A stretch of DNA of 64,000 nucleotides from Hyphococcus luteus (GCF_002943565.1 NZ_PJCH01000011.1:248001-312000), one strand, 5' to 3'. Numbered from the stretch's first letter, positions 26,709 to 34,391 are shown. Program-made: numbers and translations. Notes: generated from the sequence alone by a model not told the origin.

Positions 26709-26944
26709 GTCGTCCTGGACTTCTCATGGCCCGGCAAGCCAACCGACAACGCTTTCATCGAGTCGTTTATGGGAAGTTCAGAGCCGAGCGCCTGAACGCA
26801 CATTGGTTCTAAAGCCCTGACGACGCGCGTCAGAAAATGGAGGAATGGTGCAGAGACTACAATGAAGCACATCCGCACAGCGCAATCGGATATAAACCGC
26901 CGATCTCGCTGATCACTCCCGCGACGGACGCAAATCCGCCGTGA
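26709..26944 (+). pseudogene. IS3-family transposase OrfB, broken C-terminal remnant
   Basis: Read across frames, the stretch encodes DFSWPGKPTDNAFIESF, then FRAERLNAHWF, then DARQKMEEWCRDYNEAHPHS and AIGYKPPISL, the classic C-terminus of IS3-group DDE transposases. One base is missing after GAGTCGTTT and TTCTAAAGC carries a stop, so it is dead. The N-terminal two thirds are absent. It lies beside the right end of the island, away from the OrfA remnant at the left end, and probably comes from a different IS3-family element. Confidence 0.88.
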
Positions 26945-27191
26945 AACTGAAACCCGGAAATCCCCCAGCCGGGTGGCCCAACATCGGGTAGCACTTCATT
27001 ATTGTGAGGTGACATTATTAAAGTAGCCCATGAGAATGGGGCTGGACAGATGTATTCTTTATATTTACGAAATAAAAGAATGTAAGTTATTGCAATTCGC
27101 CAGTCATCGGCGCCGTTATCGCTTGCTTAAAACAGCCTCGCCGCTTGCGGCCGCTACGGTACAAGCCGGGAATGGGCGTCTGGCGCAAAAG

Positions 27192-27526
27192 CTATCTGTC
27201 CTGCAAGCCTTGACGGCGAAGAATGCCGGCGCCGGTAAGGATTGTTAGCGAGACCACAAGCCATCCGAATATCGTGTAAAGCGTCTTGCCGCAGTCCACC
27301 AGCTTGGATCTTCGCGCATGGCCTTCGCTCGTCCGGCCATATGTTTCAGCGGATGCATGAAGAGCGACGGCAAATTCCGGTATCGGTCCTGGTCCGCCTG
27401 CGCCACCGAACGAAAAGTGCATCGTTCGGCCTGCTGGACTTCCACAATCGGAATGACGACGTCTGCGGCGTAGCTGAAGAACTCTACTGCACTATTGCAT
27501 CGCGCTAATTGCGGCGGGCCGCGCAC
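27192..27526 (-). pseudogene. Frameshifted remnant of a membrane protein C-terminus
   Basis: One minus frame gives VEFFSYAADVVIPIVEVQQAERC near 27490-27420. After a shift another gives KTLYTIFGWLVVSLTILTG and ILRRQGLQDR before a stop at 27192. Together they look like the last two segments of a membrane protein, of the kind often ending pentapeptide-repeat membrane proteins. It has no start of its own. The rest of 26945-27190 shows nothing I can support. Confidence 0.4.
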
Positions 27527-27640
27527 TTCGCTATACTCCGCTTTCCGGTTCGCTAGGCGCGCCGGTTGCGCTCCTCAAAACGCGAATGGAGGCGCTGAAA
27601 TCAAGGTTTCAGCGAAGTCGGCGCGGGGTGGAGCAGTCCG
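27509..27640 (+). repeat. Duplicate of the initiator-tRNA leader with a 19-base tRNA stub
   Basis: The segment from TTGCGG (27509) through TATACT and GGCGCGCCGGTTGCGC matches the leader of the intact tRNA at 10800-10922. It ends in CGCGGGGTGGAGCAGTCCG (27622-27640), identical to the first 19 bases of the tRNA, after which the match stops. About 78 bp later the full-length degenerate tRNA copy begins, so the tRNA 5' end occurs twice here. Confidence 0.8.
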
Positions 27641-27718
27641 CCCTTCGGCGAAGGCCGAAAAACCAAAATCTGCGATCTTGCGGCGAACGCCGATTTGGCG
27701 GAAACCGTAAAAAGTTGG

Positions 27719-27795
27719 CGCGGGGTGGAGCAGTCCGGTAGCTCGTCAGGCTCATAACCTATAGGTCAGAGATTCAAATCCTCTCCCCGCGCCCA
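27719..27795 (+). tRNA. Degenerate duplicate of initiator tRNA (probable pseudo-tRNA)
   Basis: 77 bases differing from the intact copy at four positions, all in stems. G42A and A43T break the two outer anticodon-stem pairs. G53A destroys the nearly universal G53:C61 pair of the T arm. A72G converts the initiator-specific C1-A72 mismatch into a C:G pair. It should fold poorly and would lose initiator identity. It ends 6 bp from the convergent ppx gene and marks the right edge of the island. Confidence 0.85.
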
Positions 27796-27801
27796 ATTCT
27801 A

Positions 27802-28890
27802 TCACCGCTTTCTCGATTGACGCGCCTGTCTTGCGAGATCGGCGAGGATGCCTTCGCGCAGGCCTCGGTCGGCGACGCGCACGCGGCTTGCGGGCCATTC
27901 CGCCTGCAACGCTTCGAGAATGGCGCAGCCCGAGACCACAAGGTCTGCGCGCTCTTCCCCGATGCAGGGCTCCGCTGCGCGCTCCTCAAACCTCATGACA
28001 CGGAGTTTTTCCGTGACGCCCCTGGCGTCTTCGATGGTCAGCCAAAGGCCGTCCACCTTGTCGCGGCGATAGCGCGGCAGGCCGAGATGAACGCCGGCGA
28101 TCGAGGTCACCGTGCCGGAGGTGCCGAGGAGATGCGCGCGGTCGCTGACGAAGCTTTCCCTCATCCCCGCCGGATCGCCGATGCGCGCGACTGCGGCGCG
28201 CGCCTCCGCGACAACCGCCGCATAGGTTTGCGCGTTCATGTCGCGTCCGCCCCATTTTTCGGCGATGGAGACGACGCCGAAAGGCAGCGACGTCCAGGCG
28301 GCGATCTCGATGCGCCCGTCTTTTTCGTTGCGGCGCACCCAGGAAAGCTCGGTCGAGCCCCCGCCGATATCGAAGACCAGTCCCGCTTCGGCGTCTTTAT
28401 CGAGCAGCTCCGCGCAGCCGGCCACCGACAGCCGCGCCTCCTCCTCCGTCGAGATGATGTCGAATTGAAGGCCGGTTCGCGCCGACGCTTTTTCAAGAAA
28501 TTCAAGACCGTTGCGCGCGCCCCGGCAGGCCTGCGTCGCGATGCAGCGCATATGGGTGACGCTGCGGCGCTCGATTTTTTCCGCGCAGACCGCAAGGGCG
28601 GCGATGGTTCGCTCCATGGCGTTTTCCGACAGGACGCCGGACTGCGAGAGGCCTTCGCCCAGCCGCACGATGCGCGAAAACGCATCGACGATGCGGAAAT
28701 CGCGACCGCGCGGGGCGGCGATGAGAAGACGGCAATTATTAGTGCCGAGATCGAGCGCGGCGAGCCGCACCGGCTCCCGCCGCCCGCCGCCGCGTCTTCT
28801 TGAATTTCGTTTTTTCGATTTTTTTTCGCCGGGCGCGCGGCCTGAAGAATCCTCGCCGCCCGCGCGCCTACCGCGCTTGCCTTCATCCAT
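27802..28890 (-). CDS. ppx: Ppx/GppA-family exopolyphosphatase/pppGpp phosphatase
   Basis: 362-residue ASKHA-fold phosphatase hydrolysing polyphosphate or pppGpp. Motifs are LAALDLGTNNCRLLI near residue 43, VFDIGGGSTELSW and LGTSGTVTSIAG. A basic, Gly/Arg/Ser-rich extension of about 35 residues precedes the domain, as in many alphaproteobacterial members. ATG at 28890 is chosen; GTG at 28893 is adjacent. The family does not allow a choice between Ppx and GppA activity by eye. Confidence 0.92.
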   Translation of the reverse strand: MDEGKRGRRAGGEDSSGRAPGEKKSKKRNSRRRGGGRREPVRLAALDLGTNNCRLLIAAPRGRDFRIVDAFSRIVRLGEGLSQSGVLSENAMERTIAALAVCAEKIERRSVTHMRCIATQACRGARNGLEFLEKASARTGLQFDIISTEEEARLSVAGCAELLDKDAEAGLVFDIGGGSTELSWVRRNEKDGRIEIAAWTSLPFGVVSIAEKWGGRDMNAQTYAAVVAEARAAVARIGDPAGMRESFVSDRAHLLGTSGTVTSIAGVHLGLPRYRRDKVDGLWLTIEDARGVTEKLRVMRFEERAAEPCIGEERADLVVSGCAILEALQAEWPASRVRVADRGLREGILADLARQARQSRKR

Positions 28891-28992
28891 CACTTTCGCG
28901 TCCTCGCTGGAGCCTCTTGGCCGGGCTCTGATGTGTGATGTGAAAGCTTAGTCGGCGCGCCTCGTCGCGGCAAGCGCCTTATGGAAGGCGCG

Positions 28993-29157
28993 TCAAAGAA
29001 TGGTGAAAAGACAGACCGGCGCCGGCGTAGCGTTGCATTTTGCAATCTCATCCGCGCCCGCCGGCTCAAATCCCAGCGCCATGGCGAGACCGGCAAACGC
29101 AGCCAAGGCCAGCACGATCAGCATCACTCCTTTTGCAAGCATGATCAACGCAGTCAT
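28993..29157 (-). CDS. Small single-pass membrane protein (54 aa)
   Basis: ATG at 29157 follows AAGGAGAGA. The product has one hydrophobic segment (about 4-27, MLAKGVMLIVLALAAFAGLAMAL) and a short tail with two cysteines (KCNATPAPVC). No homologue is recognised. It lies between the psp operon and ppx on the same strand, 91 bp after pspC, so it could be the last gene of the psp transcript. Confidence 0.6.
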   Translation of the reverse strand: MTALIMLAKGVMLIVLALAAFAGLAMALGFEPAGADEIAKCNATPAPVCLFTIL

Positions 29158-29248
29158 GATCTCTCTCCTTTGCGCGCGCGACAGACGCACGTTCCCCATG
29201 TCCGCCTGTCGAAAACAGGCATCTCTTCTCTCTTCAGCTTGTCTTTGT

Positions 29249-29722
29249 TCAGGCGCCGCGTTCGAGGTCGCGGAACGCTTTTCTTAGTCCGTATTCGTCA
29301 GACGTCACCGCCCGCTCCAGATCGGCAAGCCGGGCGTCGAGCGCGCGAAAACGATGCTTCAGTTCAGAGAACGTCGCCTTCGGGCGTGTCGAAAAAGTGC
29401 GCCAGAAACGCTCCTCTTCCTGATCGCGATATTCCACGGGCGGGCCGTCATCCGGCTTGATGAAGATCGCCGCCGCAACATAAGCAAAAATCGGGAACGG
29501 GAAGAAGAACACTGTCAACAGAATGGACAGGACCCGCACCCATTTGACACTCCACCCGAAATAATCGGCGAGACCGGCGCACACGCCGGCAATCTTGCCG
29601 CGCCGCGTATTCCTCCGCAGACGGTGGAAATTCGGTCCAGGCCCAGGCTGTCCGGCGCGATAGGCGTAGCTGTCCTTGTCGCGCCAGTGATGATGATGGT
29701 GATGATGGTGATAATCAGGCAT
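29249..29722 (-). CDS. pspC: PspC domain protein with a natural octahistidine tract
   Basis: 157-residue phage-shock-protein C homologue. The PspC domain (about 35-95) shows LRRNTRRGKIAGVCAGLADYF and a transmembrane segment LLTVFFFPFPIFAYVAAAIFI. A C-terminal coiled segment rich in Arg/Leu/Glu follows. It senses or transmits inner-membrane stress. The N-terminus begins MPDY and then eight consecutive histidines. The ATG at 29722 overlaps the end of pspB by 8 bp. Confidence 0.92.
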   Translation of the reverse strand: MPDYHHHHHHHHWRDKDSYAYRAGQPGPGPNFHRLRRNTRRGKIAGVCAGLADYFGWSVKWVRVLSILLTVFFFPFPIFAYVAAAIFIKPDDGPPVEYRDQEEERFWRTFSTRPKATFSELKHRFRALDARLADLERAVTSDEYGLRKAFRDLERGA

Positions 29723-29960
29723 GGGGACGCTCCGGATAATCCTTGCGCCAGTCCGGCGCCTCCTTGTCCAGAATGGTCTCCAACGCCTCCACGCGGCGCT
29801 CAAGGCGCTGCGCGGTCTTCCAGAGATCGTCCACAAGCCGCTCATCGTCGGCGGAAATCGTCTTCGTCTTTCTCAGCTCCGTCCGGTAGTGCAAAAACAC
29901 CGCCGGACAGGCGACGAAGATGATCGCCACGATCGCAATAGGTCCGATCATTTCTTCCAT
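29715..29960 (-). CDS. pspB: Phage shock protein B
   Basis: 81-residue inner-membrane protein with one transmembrane helix (about 5-24) and a cytoplasmic coiled coil (DDLWKTAQRLERRVEALETIL), the standard PspB layout. With PspC it relays envelope stress to PspA. Lies 23 bp after pspA and overlaps pspC. Confidence 0.92.
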   Translation of the reverse strand: MEEMIGPIAIVAIIFVACPAVFLHYRTELRKTKTISADDERLVDDLWKTAQRLERRVEALETILDKEAPDWRKDYPERPHA

Positions 29961-29983
29961 GATGTCGCCCCTTCGCCCTTGTT

Positions 29984-30667
29984 TTAACCTTGCCCGCCGG
30001 AGGATGTGCGGTTCGCGACCCTCTGTTTCAAGGCTTCAAGCTCCGCATTGATGGCATCTTCGGCCTCAAGCTCGGCGAATTCGTCCTCCAACGTGCGCGG
30101 ACGGCCCAAAGACCAGCTTTCGGCTTCGCCCTCCAGCTCATCTATGCGGCGTTCATAGCGGTCGAACTTGGCGAGCGCCTCTTCAATGCGGCCGTCATTG
30201 ACCTGGCGGCTGACGCGGACGCTGTCGGAGGCGGCGTTGCGGCGGATTTCGAGGGAGCGCTGTTTGGCGCGCGCCTCTTTCAGCTTGGCCTGCAGCCGGG
30301 CGAGATCGTCATTGGCCTTGCCGACGGTCTCGTCGATGGCTTTGAGCTCCTGGTCGAGAAGCCCGATCATCTCTTCGGCCTTGCGTTTGGCCGCCACAGC
30401 GCCGCGGGCGAGGTCTTCCCGGCCCTTGGCGATGGCGAGTTCGGCCTTCGATTCCCACTCGGCTGCGCGTTTGGCGAATTCGGCCTTCTTGCGGTTCACT
30501 TCCTTCGAGTCGGCCAGCGCCCGCGCCGCATTGGAGCGGACCTCGACAAGCGTGTCCTCCATCTCCTGGATGATGAGGCGCACGACCTTTTCCGGATCCT
30601 CCGCCTTGTCGAGCATGGCGTTGAGGTTGGAATTGATGATGTCGCTCAGTCTTGAAAAAACGCCCAT
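29984..30667 (-). CDS. pspA: Phage shock protein A (PspA/IM30)
   Basis: 227-residue ESCRT-III-like coiled-coil protein that binds stressed inner membrane and inhibits PspF. It begins with the amphipathic helix MGVFSRLSDIINSNLNAMLDKAEDP, then EDTLVEVRSNAARALADSK and long Ala/Glu/Arg coiled coils. It is the second gene of the operon, 12 bp after a 46-codon membrane ORF, divergent from pspF. Confidence 0.96.
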   Translation of the reverse strand: MGVFSRLSDIINSNLNAMLDKAEDPEKVVRLIIQEMEDTLVEVRSNAARALADSKEVNRKKAEFAKRAAEWESKAELAIAKGREDLARGAVAAKRKAEEMIGLLDQELKAIDETVGKANDDLARLQAKLKEARAKQRSLEIRRNAASDSVRVSRQVNDGRIEEALAKFDRYERRIDELEGEAESWSLGRPRTLEDEFAELEAEDAINAELEALKQRVANRTSSGGQG

Positions 30668-30679
30668 GGCGAAAAACTC

Positions 30680-30820
30680 CTAGAAAATGATGCCGCCGAG
30701 AATGAAGCCGAGAAAGAAAGCGCCCCAGGCGAAGCCCGCCCGGCCGCGCAGCGCCGTGTTGAGACGATGGTCCCAATCCCGGTCGTAACTGCCGCGATCT
30801 TCGTATCTGTATCGGCTCAT
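30680..30820 (-). CDS. 46-aa membrane protein leading the psp operon
   Basis: ATG at 30820 follows GAGGAG. The product begins MSRYRYEDRGSYDRDWDHRL and ends in one glycine-rich hydrophobic segment, FAWGAFFLGFILGGIIF, at the very C-terminus (tail-anchored topology). It is the promoter-proximal gene of the psp operon. I know no named family for it. The strong ribosome site, tight spacing to pspA and amphiphilic design support a real gene. Confidence 0.75.
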   Translation of the reverse strand: MSRYRYEDRGSYDRDWDHRLNTALRGRAGFAWGAFFLGFILGGIIF

Positions 30821-30995
30821 CGTTTGATCTCCTCAGCGGTCTGGGTTGCTTGATAACCCCGTCACGGATTCACTACGCCAAAGCGAAGGCTCGCCGGAGA
30901 TATTTTTTTAGGATGTTGTTTTCAAAGGGAAAAATAGATTTGACGGTTTTCTGCACCTTCATAGGCAGGCTTATAATCCCGTTTTTTAGGTTTTT

Positions 30996-31017
30996 AATAC
31001 CATTTTTTGGTGGTATT
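30996..31017. promoter_or_regulatory. Palindrome just upstream of pspF
   Basis: AATACCA-N8-TGGTATT ends 8 bases before the pspF start, in the A+T-rich psp/pspF divergent region. It may be an autoregulatory PspF site or a hairpin in the pspF leader. I see no clear sigma-54 (GG-N10-GC) promoter in the region. Confidence 0.5.
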
Positions 31018-31025
31018 TTTCACCT

Positions 31026-32039
31026 ATGGCTGACCCTCAAACCCCTCCCGACCTGATCGGACAGTCGAAAGTCTTTCTCGACGCGCTGGATCACGCCTCG
31101 CGCGTCGCAATGATCGACCGCCCGGCGCTCGTTTTGGGCGAACGCGGGGCCGGCAAGGCGCTGATCGCCGCTCGCATCCACTTCCTGTCGCCCCGCTGGG
31201 ACGGCCCCCTCGTCAGGGTGAACTGCGCGGCCATGGCCGAAGGCCAGCTCGAGGCCGAGCTTTTCGGCCTGGCGGGCGGCTCGCGCCGGCCGGGACGATT
31301 GGAGCGCGCGGAAGGCGGGACGCTGTTTCTGGAGGATATTGCCGCCGCGCCTGTCGCTGTTCAGGAAAAACTTCTGCGCGTCATCGAAGACGGCGAGTAT
31401 GAACGGCCAGCCGGCGAGGAACCCCGCAAAGCGGATGTGCGGATTATCGCCTCGGCGACGGACGATCTGCGCCGCCTCGCCCATGAAGGAAAAATGCGCG
31501 CCGAGTTTCTGGACAGGCTGGCGTCAGAGCTTGTCTTCGCGCCGCCTTTGCGCGACCGGCCCGATGACATTGCGCTTCTCGCCGCTCATTTCGGCGCGCG
31601 CGCCGCCGCGGAGCTAGGATTGAAATTTCCGGGCTTTGCCCCGGAGGCTATGGTCGCGCTGAACGCCCATGACTGGCCGGGCAATGTCCGTGAGCTGAAG
31701 ACTGTCGTGGAGCGCGCCGCTTTTCATTGGGGCGAAGGCGCCGCCGAAGGAGCAATCTCGCAGATTGTCATAGATCCGTTTGAAGGTTTTTACGGCAAGT
31801 TTGACGCCAGCAAAGCGGCGCCCAAAAAACAGCTTACAGGCGCGCCCGTCAGCTTTACGCATCCGGAAACACCGCACGACGCTTATGATTTGCGCGCCTA
31901 TATGAGTAAGCTGGAAAAAGCGATTGTCGAAGACGCGCTCGCCAAGAACGGCGGCAGCCAGAAGCGCGCGGCGGAAGCGCTCTCCCTCACCTATGACCAA
32001 ATCCGCGGCATCATCAAAAAGCATGAAATCGCGGCGTAA
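31026..32039 (+). CDS. pspF: PspF-type AAA+ transcription activator lacking the GAFTGA loop
   Basis: 337-residue enhancer-binding protein that should activate psp. The AAA+ domain has Walker A GERGAGKAL near residue 39, Walker B GGTLFLEDI, and the DWPGNVRELKTVVERA motif. The C-terminal Fis-type helix-turn-helix is GGSQKRAAEALSLTYDQIRGIIKKH. E. coli PspF has HEAGAFTGAQKRHP after ELFG; here there is only LAGGSRRP, so the sigma-54-contacting GAFTGA is missing and the region is six residues shorter. Walker B acids are ED rather than DE. It may work without sigma-54. Confidence 0.92.
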   Translation: MADPQTPPDLIGQSKVFLDALDHASRVAMIDRPALVLGERGAGKALIAARIHFLSPRWDGPLVRVNCAAMAEGQLEAELFGLAGGSRRPGRLERAEGGTLFLEDIAAAPVAVQEKLLRVIEDGEYERPAGEEPRKADVRIIASATDDLRRLAHEGKMRAEFLDRLASELVFAPPLRDRPDDIALLAAHFGARAAAELGLKFPGFAPEAMVALNAHDWPGNVRELKTVVERAAFHWGEGAAEGAISQIVIDPFEGFYGKFDASKAAPKKQLTGAPVSFTHPETPHDAYDLRAYMSKLEKAIVEDALAKNGGSQKRAAEALSLTYDQIRGIIKKHEIAA

Positions 32040-32092
32040 CGAGCGCCGTACAAACGTGTTAGAAATCCGCTCTGAACTGTCCGGTGAGACTC

Positions 32093-32323
32093 ATGGATGA
32101 AAAAGAACTGAGTCGTCTCCACAAACGCATCGCCAGGCGCGCGCCGGGCGAGTTTCATTATCCTGAAATCTACGGCGCCGGCTGGAACGATTTGTGGATC
32201 GGCGACAAGGTCCGCTTTGGCCGGGAGTTTCTGGAGGCGGTGCGCGCCGGCCGCCTGCCCGGCGTTGAGGATACGGGCCGCAAGAAAGGCGGCGGCCGGG
32301 TTTACCGTTGGCGGGGCGCTTAA
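32093..32323 (+). CDS. DUF1413-like small protein
   Basis: 76 residues, start at ATG 32093 after GGTGAG (GTG at 32084 is also in frame). WNDLWIGDKVRFGREFLEAVRAGRLPGVEDTGRK resembles the DUF1413 pattern of a Leu/Trp-rich strand, LGR-x-F and a final Gly-rich Tyr-containing strand. Function unknown. It lies 53 bp after pspF and ends inside a hairpin. Confidence 0.65.
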   Translation: MDEKELSRLHKRIARRAPGEFHYPEIYGAGWNDLWIGDKVRFGREFLEAVRAGRLPGVEDTGRKKGGGRVYRWRGA

Positions 32324-32331
32324 CGCCCCGC
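32311..32331. terminator. Bidirectional hairpin between convergent genes
   Basis: GCGGGGCG-CTTAA-CGCCCCGC covers the stop of the DUF1413-like gene and abuts the phhA stop. It has no marked T-tract, so termination is likely but weak. Confidence 0.45.
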
Positions 32332-32335
32332 GCCA

Positions 32336-33262
32336 TTACCACTGGCCGCGCGTGATCACCTTGTCCGTCGGCAGGAGTTTTTCCGGATTGATGGGGTCCT
32401 TGCCCGCCCCGCGCTCATAGAACGGCGTGAAATCGCAATCGCAGATTTCGAAAAGCTGCTCGAAACTGTCGATGACGAAATAAGTCTTCTGGAAGTCGTC
32501 GACCATGTAGGCGGTGTTCAACACACGTTCCAGATCGAAGGCGACGCGGTTTGGTTTCGGGCTCTCGACCGAATAGATCGTCTCGTCTTTCGATGACAGC
32601 ATGCCGGCGCCGAAGGCGCGCAGGCCGTCTTCGGTATTGATGAGGCCGAACTCGACAATGTACCAATAGAGCCGCGCCAACATATGCTGCGCGCCGTACT
32701 CCATCGCTTTCGGCCCGCCCTTGCCGTATTTCTCCATGTAACTTGCGAACACCGGATTGGAGAGAAGCGGCACATGGCCGAAAAAGTCGTGGAAGATGTC
32801 CGGCTCCACAAGATAATCGAGCTCATGCTCCTCGCGCATCCACCAGGCGACCGGAAAGCGGCGATTGGCGAGGTGGTCGAAAAACACGCCGTCCGGGATA
32901 AGCCCCGGCACGGCGATCAATTGCCAGCCGGTCGCCTCGCCCAGAACCTTGTTGGCGTCTTCAAGCCGCGGGATCGCATCGCCGGCGTTCAGCGCCTCAA
33001 GCCCGTCGATATATTCCTGCGCCGCATAGCCCGGCAGCAGCTTCTTCTGGCGGTCATAAAGAATGCGCCAGCGCGCCTGCTCCGCCTCGGTGTAGCGCTC
33101 ATAGGGCTGCTCCACCGTGTAATCGGCGCGCATATGCTCGTAATCTCCGCGCAGCGCATGGCTGGTGTTCGCGGCGAAAGGATTTTTCGGGGCCGTCGCG
33201 GCTTCTGCGGATGCCTGGGTCATGCCGTAAACATAAGAATTTCCGCTGGGATTTCTTTTCAT
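32336..33262 (-). CDS. phhA: Phenylalanine-4-hydroxylase
   Basis: Pterin-dependent non-haem iron monooxygenase converting phenylalanine to tyrosine. 308 residues. Iron ligands are H158 and H163 in IFHDFFGHVPLL and E204 in YWYIVEFGL. Length and motifs match the monomeric bacterial enzyme. The 33262 start gives MKRNPSGNSYVYG; ATG at 33223 (MTQASAEAA) is a fair alternative. It is divergent from an Lrp-family gene, which probably controls it. No pterin carbinolamine dehydratase gene is in view. Confidence 0.96.
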   Translation of the reverse strand: MKRNPSGNSYVYGMTQASAEAATAPKNPFAANTSHALRGDYEHMRADYTVEQPYERYTEAEQARWRILYDRQKKLLPGYAAQEYIDGLEALNAGDAIPRLEDANKVLGEATGWQLIAVPGLIPDGVFFDHLANRRFPVAWWMREEHELDYLVEPDIFHDFFGHVPLLSNPVFASYMEKYGKGGPKAMEYGAQHMLARLYWYIVEFGLINTEDGLRAFGAGMLSSKDETIYSVESPKPNRVAFDLERVLNTAYMVDDFQKTYFVIDSFEQLFEICDCDFTPFYERGAGKDPINPEKLLPTDKVITRGQW

Positions 33263-33294
33263 AAATCCCGAAAAGTCAGATATTTTTGATAAAA

Positions 33295-33323
33295 TTTCCT
33301 GTATAAACTAGAAAAACAGGAAA
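33295..33323. promoter_or_regulatory. Inverted repeat between phhA and its Lrp regulator
   Basis: TTTCCTGT-N13-ACAGGAAA sits in the 68-bp divergent intergenic region and overlaps the ribosome site of the regulator gene. Position and symmetry suggest a binding site for the Lrp-type protein. Confidence 0.6.
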
Positions 33324-33330
33324 ATATTCC

Positions 33331-33795
33331 ATGATTGACGAATCCGACAAGAAAATCCTCGATCTCCTCCAGCGCGACGGGCGACTCACCAACGCCGAGA
33401 TCGCCGACAGGGTCGGCCTTTCGGTCTCCGCCGCCCACCGGCGGGTGAAACAGCTCGAAGCGGAAGGCGTCATCACCGGCTATTCGGCAAAGGTCGACCG
33501 GAGCGCCGCAGGACTGAACGTCCTCGCCTATATCTTCGTGAAGCTCGATTTTCACACGGAGGAGCACCTCGCCATCTTCGAAAAACAGGTGAACCTCATT
33601 GACGAGGTTGTTTCCTGTTCGGCGATTTCCGGCGCCGCCGGGGATTACATTTTGCAGGTTGTAGCGCGCGACATGGACGCCTTTGCTGAGGTGGCGCTGA
33701 AAAAGCTGGTCCGCCTGCCGGGCGTCAAGGACTCATCTTCCAACTTCGTTTTGTCGACGATGAAACAATCCGCCGGTTGGCCGCTGTCGATCTAG
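33331..33795 (+). CDS. Lrp/AsnC-family transcriptional regulator
   Basis: 154 residues with an N-terminal helix-turn-helix (DKKILDLLQRDGRLTNAEIADRVGLS, then AAHRRVKQLEAEGVI) and a C-terminal RAM ligand domain (GDYILQVVARDMDAF). Divergent from phhA with a symmetric site between them, so it most likely responds to phenylalanine or a related amino acid. AGGAAAA precedes the ATG. Confidence 0.94.
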   Translation: MIDESDKKILDLLQRDGRLTNAEIADRVGLSVSAAHRRVKQLEAEGVITGYSAKVDRSAAGLNVLAYIFVKLDFHTEEHLAIFEKQVNLIDEVVSCSAISGAAGDYILQVVARDMDAFAEVALKKLVRLPGVKDSSSNFVLSTMKQSAGWPLSI

Positions 33796-33857
33796 GGCAT
33801 GGATCAACAGCGGCCGCCGGAGTGCGTCAGGCTTGGGAGCTCAGCCTCCAAAAGGAT

Positions 33858-34391
33858 CTAAGCTCTGGGGCGTAGATAAGCCTGGCGCTGTGCAAAAAGC
33901 GACAGTTCGGTGCGCGTCAGCGCGCCGTTCGCATTGAGGTCCGAAGACGCGAAGATCGCGTCCTGGAGCCCCAAAAACTCCCCCTGCTGCATTGTGCCGT
34001 CTTCGCCTGCAAAGGCGTAAAAAGTGTGACGCGCCACCGCGTCGATGCGCGTCTGTTCAGCATCGCCAAGCGCGCCCGGCGCGCTGATCGGCAATGCGAT
34101 GGTTTCGACCGCGCCTTCCTTTTCGACCGAAATAAATCCGTTGAGATGGGCGAGCTCCGCGGTGACGACGGTCAGCGCTGCGAACTCGTCAACGCCCAGC
34201 GCGGCGTCGCCGTCGCGGTCCGCGCGCTGGAACACGGTTTCAGCGTAAGTCGCGGCGTCGGCTTGGGAGAGCGCTTTCACAGCCCCGTCTTCATAGGCCG
34301 GGCCGGTTTTCACCCCGACCAGCGAGGCGGCCGCGACAAAAACGGCTGCGGCTGCTGCGGCGGCGGTGTTCGTGATGATGGCGGCGGGCAT
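33858..34391 (-). CDS. Exported EF-hand calcium-binding protein
   Basis: 177 residues with an Ala-rich N-terminal signal or anchor segment (about 5-25). Two EF-hand loops are visible: DRDGDAALGVDEF near residues 58-70 and DLNANGALTRTEL near 154-166. Calcium binding is likely; the partner and role are unknown. Monocistronic and convergent with the Lrp-family gene. Confidence 0.8.
   Translation of the reverse strand: MPAAIITNTAAAAAAAVFVAAASLVGVKTGPAYEDGAVKALSQADAATYAETVFQRADRDGDAALGVDEFAALTVVTAELAHLNGFISVEKEGAVETIALPISAPGALGDAEQTRIDAVARHTFYAFAGEDGTMQQGEFLGLQDAIFASSDLNANGALTRTELSLFAQRQAYLRPRA

Noticed and set aside
27030-27248. 72-codon plus frame in the degenerate right end of the island
   Set aside because: No ribosome site and no similarity, and it overlaps the broken membrane-protein remnant on the other strand.
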